This document shows, in pieces, positions 8,713-17,259 of a DNA stretch of 64,000 nucleotides (positions are counted from its first letter, which is position 1; every line of letters starts with the position of its first letter). Origin of the DNA: Actinopolyspora saharensis (GTDB lineage: Bacteria; Actinomycetota; Actinomycetes; Mycobacteriales; Pseudonocardiaceae). Made by a program: the position numbers and the translations under genes. The notes beneath the pieces are model-generated. The model was given only the letters and a program-made list of their open reading frames with translations, ran no database searches and was not told where the DNA came from. Where the stretch lies: contig NZ_FNKO01000001.1 of assembly GCF_900100925.1 (NCBI RefSeq), positions 372,001-436,000 on the forward strand. Reading direction: 5' to 3'.

Positions 8713-9313
8713 TCGAACTCACTGGTCGGCTCTCGTAGGTGGTTGCGTGGCGGAACCTCAGTCGGCGCCCGGCTCCGGGTGCCCGACATCGAGTAGCCAC
8801 CTACGCTACGTTGGGCCGTCCTCGCCGGACACTCGACTGAGAACCCGCGGTCGGTCGGGCTGCGCAGGCTCACAGCGCTTGTGCTGGAGCGGTGGGCTTC
8901 TCGCCGGTGCTGGTCGCGTAGGCTCGTAAGCGCTCGCGTTGGCGGAGAGCTCTTGGTCGGAAGCTGCTGTCCGCGGGTTTCGGGTGGCTCGGGGGCTCAT
9001 GGCGGTGCCGGTGGGCGAGTCTCGTGAAAGCGGCTGCCGCCTTCCGGCGAGCGCCCCGAACGCACAGCACCCGCTCGGGGCCGCACCGGCGGTGCGAAGG
9101 CCTGCGGCGCGGTCCGCGGGCCTGGCTGAGCGCTCCTTTTCCCTCGTCAATCCCTGACGGAACGGCCCGGGGCATATCCGAAGCGAATTGTTGATCTTGG
9201 TTTTCGGGCCTCCATACCGCATTTTCAAGATCAATAGGAATATATTCGGCTTCACTGGGGGATCTGTTGCCGAGGTCGTCTGGCGTTTCCGGCTTTCCTG
9301 TTCGATCATTGGC
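8713..9313. other. Long intergenic region between the ABC-F and HTH genes
   Basis: No gene supported. The left part (8749-8871) is one copy of a dispersed repeat. The right part (about 9160-9260) is unusually AT-rich for this genome and carries a 9-bp inverted repeat, TTGATCTTG (9191-9199) with CAAGATCAA (9226-9234). Frames through 8870-9160 have a composition unlike neighbouring genes. Confidence 0.5.
8749..8871 (-). repeat. Dispersed intergenic repeat, copy A
   Basis: Read on the minus strand, 8749-8801 aligns with 18905-18957 over 53 bases with 7 mismatches and no gap. The block 8839-8871 aligns with 19058-19090 over 33 bases with 2 mismatches. Both blocks sit in non-coding DNA, so the family is intergenic. 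No transposase or target duplication is seen. Confidence 0.75.
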
Positions 9314-9342
9314 TTGACAGGGGTCGTAAACGGCCCTACCTG
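9314..9342 (+). promoter_or_regulatory. Candidate promoter of the 69-aa HTH gene
   Basis: TTGACA at 9314-9319 matches the -35 consensus. TACCTG at 9337-9342, 17 bases on, is a fair -10 box. Transcription near 9349 would give a leader of about 15 bases, including GGCGGGG before the GTG start at 9364. Confidence 0.5.
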
Positions 9343-9363
9343 TACGGGGAAGGCGGGGACACT

Positions 9364-9573
9364 GTGGTTGATCTGAAGAAGGGTGCGCGAATCACGGGAA
9401 GCGCACGAGACAAGCTGGCCAGTGATCTCAAGAAAAAGTACGAGAAGGGGGCGAGCATTCGTTCGCTCGCGGAGGCGACGGGCCGTTCCTACGGCTTCGT
9501 CCACCGCGTGCTGGTCGAGTCGGGAGTGCAATTGCGCGGGCGCGGAGGAGCGACCCGATCCAAGAAGAAATAG
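9364..9573 (+). CDS. Small helix-turn-helix protein, 69 aa
   Basis: Basic protein (Lys-rich at both ends) with a resolvase/Homeodomain-like HTH: ASIRSLAEATGRSYGFVHRVL at about residues 30-50, followed by LRGRGGATR. Proteins of this kind are widespread in actinobacteria as short DNA-binding proteins of unknown target. A clear paralogue lies in the accessory island at 33841-34068. The GTG start is supported by an upstream GGCGGGG and a good promoter; a strong terminator follows at 9588, so the gene is monocistronic. Confidence 0.85.
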   Translation: MVDLKKGARITGSARDKLASDLKKKYEKGASIRSLAEATGRSYGFVHRVLVESGVQLRGRGGATRSKKK

Positions 9574-9587
9574 CATTCGCAGCTGTG

Positions 9588-9624
9588 CGGCGTGCCCGGC
9601 ACGCTGTTGGCGCCGGGCACGCCG
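9588..9624 (+). terminator. Hairpin terminator after the HTH gene
   Basis: Perfect 13-bp GC-rich stem (9588-9600 with 9612-9624) and an 11-base loop, 15 bases after the TAG stop. No U run follows, which is common for actinobacterial terminators. Confidence 0.7.
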
Positions 9625-9732
9625 TGCCCGAACAGCCGGTGAAGATCACGGACTTCGATCGCGACGACATGATCGGTCCTCTAGGCTGGTGGCCATCGTC
9701 GACCGCTGTGATGTATCGCGACGGAGGACCGT

Positions 9733-10545
9733 TTGACCGAATCGGCAATTGATCCCGGTGTGCTCGATCGAGGACACGTTCGACTGACGATCAGCGGAGC
9801 CCGAGCCACGGTCGTTCTCGACCGGCCGGACCAGCTCAACGCGCAGACGCCGGACACGTGGAGGGCGTTGCGCGAAATCGGCCAGAACCTCGCCGAAGAG
9901 GTGCGCGTCGTCGACGTCAAAGCGGCGGGCAGGGCGTTTTCCGCCGGTCTGGACCGCCGGTTGTTCGAGTCCGCCGAGGTGGACGGTTCTCCCGGGCTGA
10001 TCTCGCTGGCCTCCCGGCCGGTGGAGCAGGCCGATGCCGACATAGCCGCGTTTCAGCAGGGGTTCAGCTGGCTGCGTGATCCGGAGCGGGTGACCATCGC
10101 CGCCGTTCAGGGACATGCCATCGGTGCCGGGTTCCAGCTGGCCCTGGCCTGCGACATGCGGGTGCTGGCTTCCGACGCCGTGTTCCGCATGGCCGAGACG
10201 AGCCTCGGTCTGGTGCCGGACCTCGGTGGAACGCTTCCGCTGGTGCAGACCGTGGGCTACTCCCGGGCCACCGAGATGTGCCTGACGGGCCGGGACGTTC
10301 CGGCGGAGGAGGCCGCGCGCATCGGACTGGCCAACTCCGTGGTCGAACCGGACGAGCTGGAGGCGGCCACCGATCGGCTGGCCGACGCCGTCGTGCAGGC
10401 GCCTCCCGGAGCCGTCAGGGAGACTCTCGCGCTGCTCTCCCAGGCGGGTGAGGCCGAGGACCCGGAGCAGCAGCTCGCAGCCGAGCGGGCCGCTCAGCTC
10501 CGCAGGCTCGGCGAGCTGAGCGGATCCACCGCCCCGGAGCAGTGA
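9733..10545 (+). CDS. Enoyl-CoA hydratase/isomerase family protein
   Basis: 270 aa with the crotonase fold: VVLDRPDQLNAQT at the N-terminus, oxyanion-hole segment GRAFSAGLD (about residue 66), then GHAIGAGFQLALACDMRV and AETSLGLVPDLGGT. The expected activity is hydration or isomerisation of an enoyl-CoA thioester in the cytosol; the substrate is unknown. The TTG start has GGAGG 6 bases upstream. A TAGGCT at 9682-9687 may be the -10 box. It is followed, convergently, by the SIS-domain gene. No beta-oxidation partner gene is adjacent. Confidence 0.88.
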   Translation: MTESAIDPGVLDRGHVRLTISGARATVVLDRPDQLNAQTPDTWRALREIGQNLAEEVRVVDVKAAGRAFSAGLDRRLFESAEVDGSPGLISLASRPVEQADADIAAFQQGFSWLRDPERVTIAAVQGHAIGAGFQLALACDMRVLASDAVFRMAETSLGLVPDLGGTLPLVQTVGYSRATEMCLTGRDVPAEEAARIGLANSVVEPDELEAATDRLADAVVQAPPGAVRETLALLSQAGEAEDPEQQLAAERAAQLRRLGELSGSTAPEQ

Positions 10546-10617
10546 TCCTCGGCGGCCTTCGCGTCGTTGTGGAGTCGGCCAGAGCGGGACAGCTCGCCGT
10601 TCCGGTTCGGATCCGGT

Positions 10618-11361
10618 TCAGCGCAGCCGCGTGATCCGCCCGGAGTAGTGCTCCAGCCGGGACGCGTTGGCCTCGTCACCTCCGGGGGCGTTCGAACTGC
10701 GCCACCAGGGCAGCGAGATCCCGTCCTCGTCGGCGCGTTCGTGGGTCTCGACCATGAGCAGGTTCCACAGGAACACGTTGGCGAGCGAGGACGCGGGCGC
10801 GGTCACGGGGCCGGACTCGGGATGGGTGGTGTCCCCGGGAGGTGCCAGCGTGTCCAGCACCAGGGTGGCCCGCTCGCTCAGGGTGCCCGCGTCCGTGCGG
10901 CGTGGTGCGCCCCGCGCCGCCGCTTTCGAGGTGAGCGCGATGACCGCGGAACCGCGCTCCCGCGCCGTGGCGGCCAGTTCGACCGGGTAGGGGTTGATCC
11001 CGGAGTTGGAGAAGACCACCAGCACGTCGGTGCCGCCGTTGAAGCGCGCCTCGTGCAGTGCTTCCGCGGCGAGCCCTTTCCTGCGTTCGGTGGCCGTACT
11101 GGTGGCCGCTCCGTGCAGCGGAAGCAGGTCGGGGTGGTAGAGCGGGCGCACCGCTGCCAGCCCACCCGCCCGGTAGAAGCTCTCCAGGACGCCGGCGAGC
11201 GAGTGCCCGGCCCCGGCGGTGTGGATCAAACCGTCGGCCGCGACGCATTCGATCAGCAGTCTCGCGGCCTCGGCGAGGGCCGCTCCGTTGTGCTCGGCCA
11301 CCCGATCCAGGTCGTGCAGACTCCGCTCGGCGTGCTTGCGTGCGTGTGAACCGTCCGACAT
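10618..11361 (-). CDS. SIS-domain sugar isomerase-like protein (UPF0309 type)
   Basis: 247 aa. The SIS fold is shown by HTAGAGHSLAGVLESFYRAGG near residue 47 and by DVLVVFSNSGINPYPVELA near residue 115, where the Ser/Asn residues would hold the sugar phosphate. Family members bind or isomerise phosphosugars, often in amino-sugar pathways. It is a stand-alone gene read toward the enoyl-CoA hydratase gene. The ATG at 11361 is the first start and leaves a 326-base spacer to the divergent Imm1 gene. The physiological substrate cannot be named. Confidence 0.82.
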   Translation of the reverse strand: MSDGSHARKHAERSLHDLDRVAEHNGAALAEAARLLIECVAADGLIHTAGAGHSLAGVLESFYRAGGLAAVRPLYHPDLLPLHGAATSTATERRKGLAAEALHEARFNGGTDVLVVFSNSGINPYPVELAATARERGSAVIALTSKAAARGAPRRTDAGTLSERATLVLDTLAPPGDTTHPESGPVTAPASSLANVFLWNLLMVETHERADEDGISLPWWRSSNAPGGDEANASRLEHYSGRITRLR

Positions 11362-11687
11362 GTCGCCCTCTCGCCCGTGGTGGTCTTGCGGAATCGATAC
11401 TCCCAGGGATCACCCCCTGACGGGGAGTCGTGGAGGTGGATCGATCCGGAACGGGTGCGCGCTCCGCTGCGCGGGCCGCGTCCGGACCGCGCTGAGTCCC
11501 CCACCTGGGGGGGCTGGAGCGCGAAGCGGCCGGTACCGTCTCCACACGGATGTCGTGGTGCGATTCGGTCACCGCCTCGCCACCGTGTCGAGCCGAGCTG
11601 GCAACATGATCACTACAGCCCGGTGGCGGAGAGGTTCGAACGGTGCCACCAGGGAATCGGGTACACGGATTGAAACACGGGGAAAGC
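11362..11687. other. Divergent intergenic region between SIS and Imm1 genes
   Basis: 326 bases without a credible gene. A short hairpin, CCCCC-ACCT-GGGGG, lies at 11498-11511. The rest should hold the promoters of the two outward genes, but I see no strong -35/-10 pair. Confidence 0.4.
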
Positions 11688-12404
11688 ATGTCGAATCCGC
11701 CGTCGCACGACGAGTCCGCTGCCCCGGAGAACCTCTCGGAGGTGTTCGCCCGGCTGACGGATGTTCCGCTGGACCAAGTGGACAAACTGATCGAGGCCAC
11801 CGAGTCCGCCTACTCCGATCTGAACAGGGTGATGGAGCACTCGTACTGGGCCGATCTGGTCTACCACCAGGGAGCCACCCTGCGCGCGCTCCGGGAGGCC
11901 CGCGCGGAGCTCGACGCGTTCCGCGCCGAGGCGACCGGTGCGCGCAACACGGAGCTGGGGATCATGGTCGCCACCGGGGTGGTGGACGGCGAGCGGGAGT
12001 ACGCCGACGACGCGGAGAGCAAGCACGCGCTGGTCGAGCGGTTGCTCCGTCCGCCGCGGCAGGGCAGCGCCTGCCACCTCTACGTCTGGGACCGGCCCTA
12101 CGAGGATGACCGGGTTCCGGGACCGTACCGGCAGATTCGGGTGGTGACCTCCGCCGACGACGAGGTGGGGGCGCTGAACTTCACCGAGGAGCAGGAGGAC
12201 GGCCAGCTGTACTCCTGGCAGACCCGCAGTTCGCGGGAGTCGGCCGAGGCGCCGGTGCTGCGTTTCGACCTGGGCAGCGCGTTGACCTTTCCGCGCAGTT
12301 CGGTCGTCGGCTTCACCGAGTTGCGCGCGGCGCTCGACGAGTTCGTCCGGACCGGCGAGTGCCCGGAGAGCGTGGGCTGGCAGCAGGCTCGCTGGGGCGA
12401 GTGA
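11688..12404 (+). CDS. Imm1 family immunity protein (orphan)
   Basis: 238 aa from the ATG at 11688, chosen because GGGGAAAG precedes it; a longer frame opens at 11643. The C-terminal half carries Imm1 marks: LYVWDRPYEDD, ALNF near residue 165, FPRSSVVGFTELRAALDEF and, at the end, ESVGWQ. Imm1 proteins neutralise deaminase or nuclease toxins of polymorphic toxin systems in the same cell. No toxin, WXG100 or ESX gene is next to it, so it is an orphan here. The N-terminal 80 residues are helical and not assigned. Confidence 0.75.
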   Translation: MSNPPSHDESAAPENLSEVFARLTDVPLDQVDKLIEATESAYSDLNRVMEHSYWADLVYHQGATLRALREARAELDAFRAEATGARNTELGIMVATGVVDGEREYADDAESKHALVERLLRPPRQGSACHLYVWDRPYEDDRVPGPYRQIRVVTSADDEVGALNFTEEQEDGQLYSWQTRSSRESAEAPVLRFDLGSALTFPRSSVVGFTELRAALDEFVRTGECPESVGWQQARWGE

Positions 12405-12477
12405 ACGGAGCACCTGCCGGGGCGGCGCGCTCGCGCGCGAGGCGTTCCCGGCGCGATCCGAGCTCCCGCGGGCGGGC

Positions 12478-13305
12478 TCACCCGTAGGTGTCCTGGGCCG
12501 CCTTGGAGGCCACGGTGGTGATCACCTTGAAGGTCTTCATCGCCGTCGTCATGTCCGCCGCGTCGAAACCGACGCGCCGGGGTGACAGCTGTTCCACCGT
12601 GGGCACGAGGGAAGCCGCGGCGGCGAGGTGGGTTCCGGTGAACTCCAGCTCGATCCGGTGCGGCTCGACCGCGCCCGCGCCGCGCCCGGCGAGTCCCATG
12701 GCGTCGGAGGCCGTCGTCCTGATCGCGGATCCGGTCCGCTCCGGGGTGGAGCAGACGGCCGCGTACCTGCTCACGCACTCCTTCACCGGCACGGTGCGGC
12801 ACTCCGGGGCGTAGGAACCGGCTTCCAGGCAGGTGAGGTCGTCACCGGTGACCAGCAGAACGGGCACTCCGTGCTCGGTGGCCAACGCGGCGTTCAGCCT
12901 TCCCTCGCTGGCGTGGATCCCGTCCAGCCAGACCCCGGACAACCCGCTTTCCATGTAGGTGTGCGAGAGCACGCCCTCCGCCCCCGCTCCGGTGTGGTAG
13001 CCGAGGAAGACCACACCGTCCACTCCCGAGTCGATGCCCTCCATCATCGACAGTGGTTTGTGCCTGCCGGTGAGCATCCGAGCGCGCCCGTCGAGTCGTT
13101 CGAGCAGCAGGTGTCGCTGGATCGAGTGGGCCTCGTTGACCAGCGCCTCGGTCGCCCCGGCCGCGAACAGCCCGGACACGCAGGCGTTGACGTCCCCGGT
13201 GAACAGCTCCCGGAAGCGCTGCCAGGGCTCGGTGCCCGCGATCACGTCGTCGACACCGGTCACGCCGGTGGCGCCTTCCATGTCCGCAGAGATCAGGATC
13301 CGCAC
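12478..13305 (-). CDS. M55 family zinc aminopeptidase (DppA-like D-aminopeptidase)
   Basis: 275 aa from the GTG at 13305. With this start the residues of Bacillus DppA fall almost exactly in place: Asp8 and Glu10 (SADMEG), His60 (NEAHS), His104 (LGYHTGAG), His115 (SHTYMES) and a Glu at 134 (HASEG). This fixes both the family and the start. DppA cleaves D-Ala-containing dipeptides as a decameric Zn enzyme. It is divergent from a complete peptide ABC importer, as DppA is linked to dpp genes in bacilli, so it probably processes imported (D-amino acid) peptides. Confidence 0.92.
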   Translation of the reverse strand: MRILISADMEGATGVTGVDDVIAGTEPWQRFRELFTGDVNACVSGLFAAGATEALVNEAHSIQRHLLLERLDGRARMLTGRHKPLSMMEGIDSGVDGVVFLGYHTGAGAEGVLSHTYMESGLSGVWLDGIHASEGRLNAALATEHGVPVLLVTGDDLTCLEAGSYAPECRTVPVKECVSRYAAVCSTPERTGSAIRTTASDAMGLAGRGAGAVEPHRIELEFTGTHLAAAASLVPTVEQLSPRRVGFDAADMTTAMKTFKVITTVASKAAQDTYG

Positions 13306-13312
13306 GGGTCCC

Positions 13313-13318
13313 ACCCTA
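13313..13318 (-). promoter_or_regulatory. Putative -10 box of a leaderless M55 peptidase transcript
   Basis: Read on the minus strand this is TAGGGT, ending 7 bases before the GTG start at 13305. The following GGGTGGG could alternatively serve as a ribosome binding site. Confidence 0.4.
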
Positions 13319-13469
13319 GATCCCGCGGCCCCTCCGAGCAGTCCGCGAAACGGGCCCGGGCGCGTCCGGCGTTCGTCCGACGTGCTCGCCACGCCGAAAC
13401 GGTGAACCATTGACTCGAAGACGGATCCGGTGGTTCTTTTCTGACACGTGGCGTGAGGGAGTGATCACC

Positions 13470-15323
13470 ATGGGTGTGCGGTCCGCCGGTGTCCGAGCGC
13501 GCTTTCCGCGCGCCGCCGTCGCGGTCACCGCGGTGATCACCGGGCTGCTGCTCCCCGCGGTCCTCACCCCCCGAGCCCTTTCCGCGAACGGGAGCGAGGA
13601 TGGATCGGGGCAGGCGGGGGAGGTCACCCTCCGGGTCGGGATCCAGCAGGAGTTCGACTCGCTGAACCCCTTCCTCGGGTTCAGTCGGGCAGCCACCGAG
13701 GTCTTCCGGCTGATCTACCCGACCCTGACCACCCACAGCTCCGAGGACTTCTCGGTGGTGCCCGAGCTCGCCACCGACTGGGAGGCCTCGCGCGACAAGC
13801 TCACCTGGACGTTCCACATCCGCGAGGGGGTGAAGTGGTCGGACGGGGAGCCGGTCACCGCCCACGACGTCGCCTACACGTTCAACCGCATGATGACCGA
13901 CTCGGCCGCGGCGACGGCCAACGGGAACTACGTGGACAACTTCGCCGAGGTCTCCGCCCCGGACGACGGACGGGTGGTGATCAGGACCGAGACTCCCCAG
14001 GCCACGATGCGCTCCCTCGCCGTGCCGATCGTTCCCGAGCACGTCTGGTCGCGAGTGGACGACGTGGCCGACTTCGCGAACCGGGAAATGCCCATCGTGG
14101 GCAGTGGCCCCTTCGAGGTGACCGGATACCGGCCGCAGCAGTACCTGACCCTCGAGGCCGATGAGGACTTCTGGCGCGGGGCGCCCACGATCGACCGGCT
14201 GCGCTTCGTCAACTTCGAGAACAGCGACGCCGCGGTGCAGGCGCTGCGCAAGGGCGAGATCGACGTGGCGCGGAAGCTGACCCCGGCCCAGTTCGACGCC
14301 CTGAAGGGGGCCGAGGACATCGAACGGGTGAAGGGGAAGGGGCGGCGGTTCTACGAGCTCGTGCTGAACCCCGGGGCGGCCAACAGCGCGGGCGAGCCCA
14401 TCGGCACCGGCCATCCCGCGCTGCGCGACGTCCGGGTGCGCCGAGCGCTGGACCGCGCGATCGACCGGTCCGAACTGGTCGAGCGGGTTCTCGGCGGTCA
14501 CGGCACGGTCGGAGCGGGCTACCTGCCGCCCATATTCCGGAAGTACCACTGGTCTCCCCCGCCGGGGCAGCGACGCCCCTTCTCGCTCGAGGCCGCCAAC
14601 CGGGCTCTGGACGAGGCCGGCTATCCCCGCGGCCCCGACGGGACCCGCCGCGATCCCTCGGGACGGCCGCTGAACTTCGAGTTCGTGCTGCACGGTGACT
14701 CGTCCACCGACGCGCTGGTGGGCAAGTTCGTCAAGGAGTGGTTGTCCGAGATCGGGATCGAGGTGAGCCTGCAGCCGGTGTCGGACAACCAGGTCAACCA
14801 GCGAACGACGGCGGGCGACTTCGACATGGTGATCAGCGGCTGGTCGGTCAACCCCGATCCGGACTACGTGCTGCGGCTGCAGACCTGCGGGGCCAGGCCC
14901 GACCCCGGCGGTGGCGGGCTTCCGGACAGCTTCCTGTGCGACGAGCGCTACGACGAGCTGTACGCGCGGCAACTGGCCGAATTCGACCGCGACGCGCGAG
15001 TCGACCTGGTCAAGCGGGCCCAACGGCGGTTCCACGAGATGGCGACCGGCCTGATCCTGTTCTACCCGAACGCGCTCGAGGCCTACCGCTCGGACCGCTT
15101 CGCGGGATTCGAGAAGCAACCCGCCGATCAGGGCGTCATCACGGCGCAGCAGGGCTACTGGGGTTACTACCGGGCGGAACCGACCGAACGGGCCCGAACC
15201 GCAGGCGGCGGGGACGGGTACCGCTCCGCGGCGTTCGTGATCGTGGGGGTGCTGCTGCTCGGCGCGCTCGCGGTGGTCTCCGTGAGCGCGCACCGGCGTC
15301 GTACCGCGGAACACCGGGAATAG
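13470..15323 (+). CDS. Peptide ABC transporter substrate-binding protein with C-terminal membrane anchor
   Basis: 617 aa from the ATG at 13470, which has GAGGGA 9 bases upstream; a TTG-started frame opens 60 bases earlier. An N-terminal signal peptide has the hydrophobic core VAVTAVITGLLLPAVL and a likely cleavage after ALSA. No lipobox Cys is present. The body is a family-5 solute-binding protein (LRVGIQQEFDSLNPF, FSVVPELATDW, WTFHIREGVKWSDG). The end carries a transmembrane helix (FVIVGVLLLGALAVVSVSA) and a basic tail, which replaces the usual lipid anchor. First gene of an importer operon; the next gene begins 2 bases after its stop. Confidence 0.9.
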   Translation: MGVRSAGVRARFPRAAVAVTAVITGLLLPAVLTPRALSANGSEDGSGQAGEVTLRVGIQQEFDSLNPFLGFSRAATEVFRLIYPTLTTHSSEDFSVVPELATDWEASRDKLTWTFHIREGVKWSDGEPVTAHDVAYTFNRMMTDSAAATANGNYVDNFAEVSAPDDGRVVIRTETPQATMRSLAVPIVPEHVWSRVDDVADFANREMPIVGSGPFEVTGYRPQQYLTLEADEDFWRGAPTIDRLRFVNFENSDAAVQALRKGEIDVARKLTPAQFDALKGAEDIERVKGKGRRFYELVLNPGAANSAGEPIGTGHPALRDVRVRRALDRAIDRSELVERVLGGHGTVGAGYLPPIFRKYHWSPPPGQRRPFSLEAANRALDEAGYPRGPDGTRRDPSGRPLNFEFVLHGDSSTDALVGKFVKEWLSEIGIEVSLQPVSDNQVNQRTTAGDFDMVISGWSVNPDPDYVLRLQTCGARPDPGGGGLPDSFLCDERYDELYARQLAEFDRDARVDLVKRAQRRFHEMATGLILFYPNALEAYRSDRFAGFEKQPADQGVITAQQGYWGYYRAEPTERARTAGGGDGYRSAAFVIVGVLLLGALAVVSVSAHRRRTAEHRE

Positions 15324-15325
15324 TC

Positions 15326-16360
15326 ATGACCGACACGCGTGACAGGGACGAGCTCGGGAAGGCCCCCGCCCGCGCGCCGCGGGTCCTCGGGTTCGTGGCG
15401 CTGAAGTTGGGCGGCGGGGCCCTGAGCCTGCTGCTGGTGGTGGTGCTCGGGTTCTTCCTCTTCCGGGTGCTGCCCGGTGATCCGGCACGCACCATGACCA
15501 GGTCGGCACCGGTCAGCGCCGAGCAGCTGGCCGCGTTGCGGCACCGCTTCGGACTGGACCAGCCGTTGTACGTGCAGTTCCGCGACTTCCTCGGGAACCT
15601 GGTGCGCGGGGACCTGGGCACCTCCTACACCTACAACCGGCCGGTGGCGGAGCTGATCGGCGAGCGGATCGGCCCCACGGTGCTGCTGGTGGGGACCGCG
15701 ACGGTGCTCGCCGTGCTGATCGGGCTGTGGATGGGCACGCGCGCGGCGTGGCGGCACGGTGGCCCCGCCGACCGGTGGTTCACCTCGGTGGGGTTGACCC
15801 TGTGGTCCGTTCCGACCTTCTGGCTGGGTCTGCTGCTGCTGATGGCCCTCGGCGTGGGCGTGGGACCGCTGCCCGGCCTGTTCCCGGTGTCGGGGATGTC
15901 CTCTCCCGACGTTCCCCCCGGTGCGCTGCCGCGCGTGCTCGACGTGGCCCACCACCTCGTTCTCCCGTGCGTGACGCTGGTCGCGGTCATCCACGCCCAG
16001 TTCATGATGGTGATGCGCAGCTCCCTGCTCGAGGAGATGGGTGAGGAGTACCTGACCACGGCCCGCGCTAAGGGGCTGCGGGAGGACCTGGTGCGGCGCA
16101 GGCACGCCATTCCCAACGCGTTGTTGCCCACGGTGACGTTGATATTCCTCCACCTGGGGCTGGTCGTGTCCGGCGCGATCACAGTGGAGACGGTTTTCTC
16201 CTGGCCGGGGCTGGGGCTGCTGACCTACGAGGCGCTGCGCGTGCCCGACCTCCCGCTGCTGCAGGGAACGTTCATCGTCCTGGCCGGGAGCGTGATCGTG
16301 ATGAACGTGCTGGCCGAACTGCTGTACCGGGTTCTCGATCCACGGGTGCGTGCCTCATGA
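15326..16360 (+). CDS. Peptide ABC transporter permease, DppB type
   Basis: 344 aa. Start ATG at 15326 is 2 bases after the binding-protein stop. Several transmembrane helices are evident (GGGALSLLLVVVLGFFLF, TVLLVGTATVLAVLIGLW, SVPTFWLGLLLLMALG). The cytoplasmic loop EYLTTARAKGLREDLVRRRH is the EAA motif that contacts the ATPase. DppB-type proteins keep the N-terminal GDPA and FGLD signatures, both present (LPGDPAR, RFGLDQPL). Stop and next start overlap as ATGA. Confidence 0.93.
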   Translation: MTDTRDRDELGKAPARAPRVLGFVALKLGGGALSLLLVVVLGFFLFRVLPGDPARTMTRSAPVSAEQLAALRHRFGLDQPLYVQFRDFLGNLVRGDLGTSYTYNRPVAELIGERIGPTVLLVGTATVLAVLIGLWMGTRAAWRHGGPADRWFTSVGLTLWSVPTFWLGLLLLMALGVGVGPLPGLFPVSGMSSPDVPPGALPRVLDVAHHLVLPCVTLVAVIHAQFMMVMRSSLLEEMGEEYLTTARAKGLREDLVRRRHAIPNALLPTVTLIFLHLGLVVSGAITVETVFSWPGLGLLTYEALRVPDLPLLQGTFIVLAGSVIVMNVLAELLYRVLDPRVRAS

Positions 16361-17259
16361 CCGCGAGTCCCCCTGCCGGAAACGTGCGTTCGCGGCGACT
16401 GGCCGCGCTGGCCGACTCGTGGCGCGTCTACCGCGCCGAACGTGGCGGGCTGCTCGGGCTGGCGGTTCTGGTGTGCGCGGTGCTGCTGGCCGTGCTCGCA
16501 CCGGTGCTGACCGACCCGGCCGAGCTGGACGTCACCAGGGTCGACGCCTCCGCGCTGAGCCCGCCGGGGCCGCGGCACTGGTTGGGCACGGACGAGTCGG
16601 GACGTTCCGTGCTGCTGCTGACCTGGTGGGGGGCGCGCATGTCCCTGCTGGTCGGGGGCGCGGCAGCCGTGCTGTCGATGGTGATCGGAACCCTGGTCGG
16701 TCTGACGGCTGCGCACTTCGGCGGCTGGGTGGAGACCGCGCTGCTGCGGTTGACCGACTTCTTCCTGGTGCTGCCTGCGCTGGTGCTGGCCATAGCGCTG
16801 TCGACGGTGCTGTCCAGGGGGCTGTTCACCATAGTGCTGGCCATCGGCGTCACCTCGTGGCCGCAGACCGCCCGGTTGGTGCGGGCCCAGACGCTGACCG
16901 TGGAGACACGTCCCTACGTCGAACGTGCCAGGGCGCTCGGCGGCGGGCACCGGCACGTGCTCGTGAAGCACGTGCTGCCCGCGGTGCTTCCGCTGGTGTT
17001 CGCCACGACCACGTTGACGGTGGCCAGCGCGATCATAGCCGAGTCGACGCTGTCCTTCCTCGGTTTGGGTGATCCGAGTCGTGTCTCCTGGGGAGCGATG
17101 CTCAAGTCCGCGATGGACACCGGGGCGGTCACGGCAGGGGCGTGGTGGTACCTGCTCCCTCCCGGGATCGGTATCGCGGTGGTCGTGCTCGCGTTCACCC
17201 TGTGCGGTCGTGCCCTGGAGACCGTGCTGAATCCGAGATTGCGTGGTGGAACCGAATGA
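16357..17259 (+). CDS. Peptide ABC transporter permease, DppC type
   Basis: 300 aa. Multi-pass membrane protein: LLGLAVLVCAVLLAVLAPVL at the N-terminus, then HWLGTDESGRSVLLLTWWGAR, the DppC/OppC signature (LGTDxxGRD-like). The EAA loop is YVERARALGGGHRHVLVKHV. It forms the membrane channel with the upstream DppB-type subunit. It overlaps both neighbours by 4 bases (ATGA), so the importer is one tightly coupled operon. Confidence 0.93.
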   Translation: MTASPPAGNVRSRRLAALADSWRVYRAERGGLLGLAVLVCAVLLAVLAPVLTDPAELDVTRVDASALSPPGPRHWLGTDESGRSVLLLTWWGARMSLLVGGAAAVLSMVIGTLVGLTAAHFGGWVETALLRLTDFFLVLPALVLAIALSTVLSRGLFTIVLAIGVTSWPQTARLVRAQTLTVETRPYVERARALGGGHRHVLVKHVLPAVLPLVFATTTLTVASAIIAESTLSFLGLGDPSRVSWGAMLKSAMDTGAVTAGAWWYLLPPGIGIAVVVLAFTLCGRALETVLNPRLRGGTE

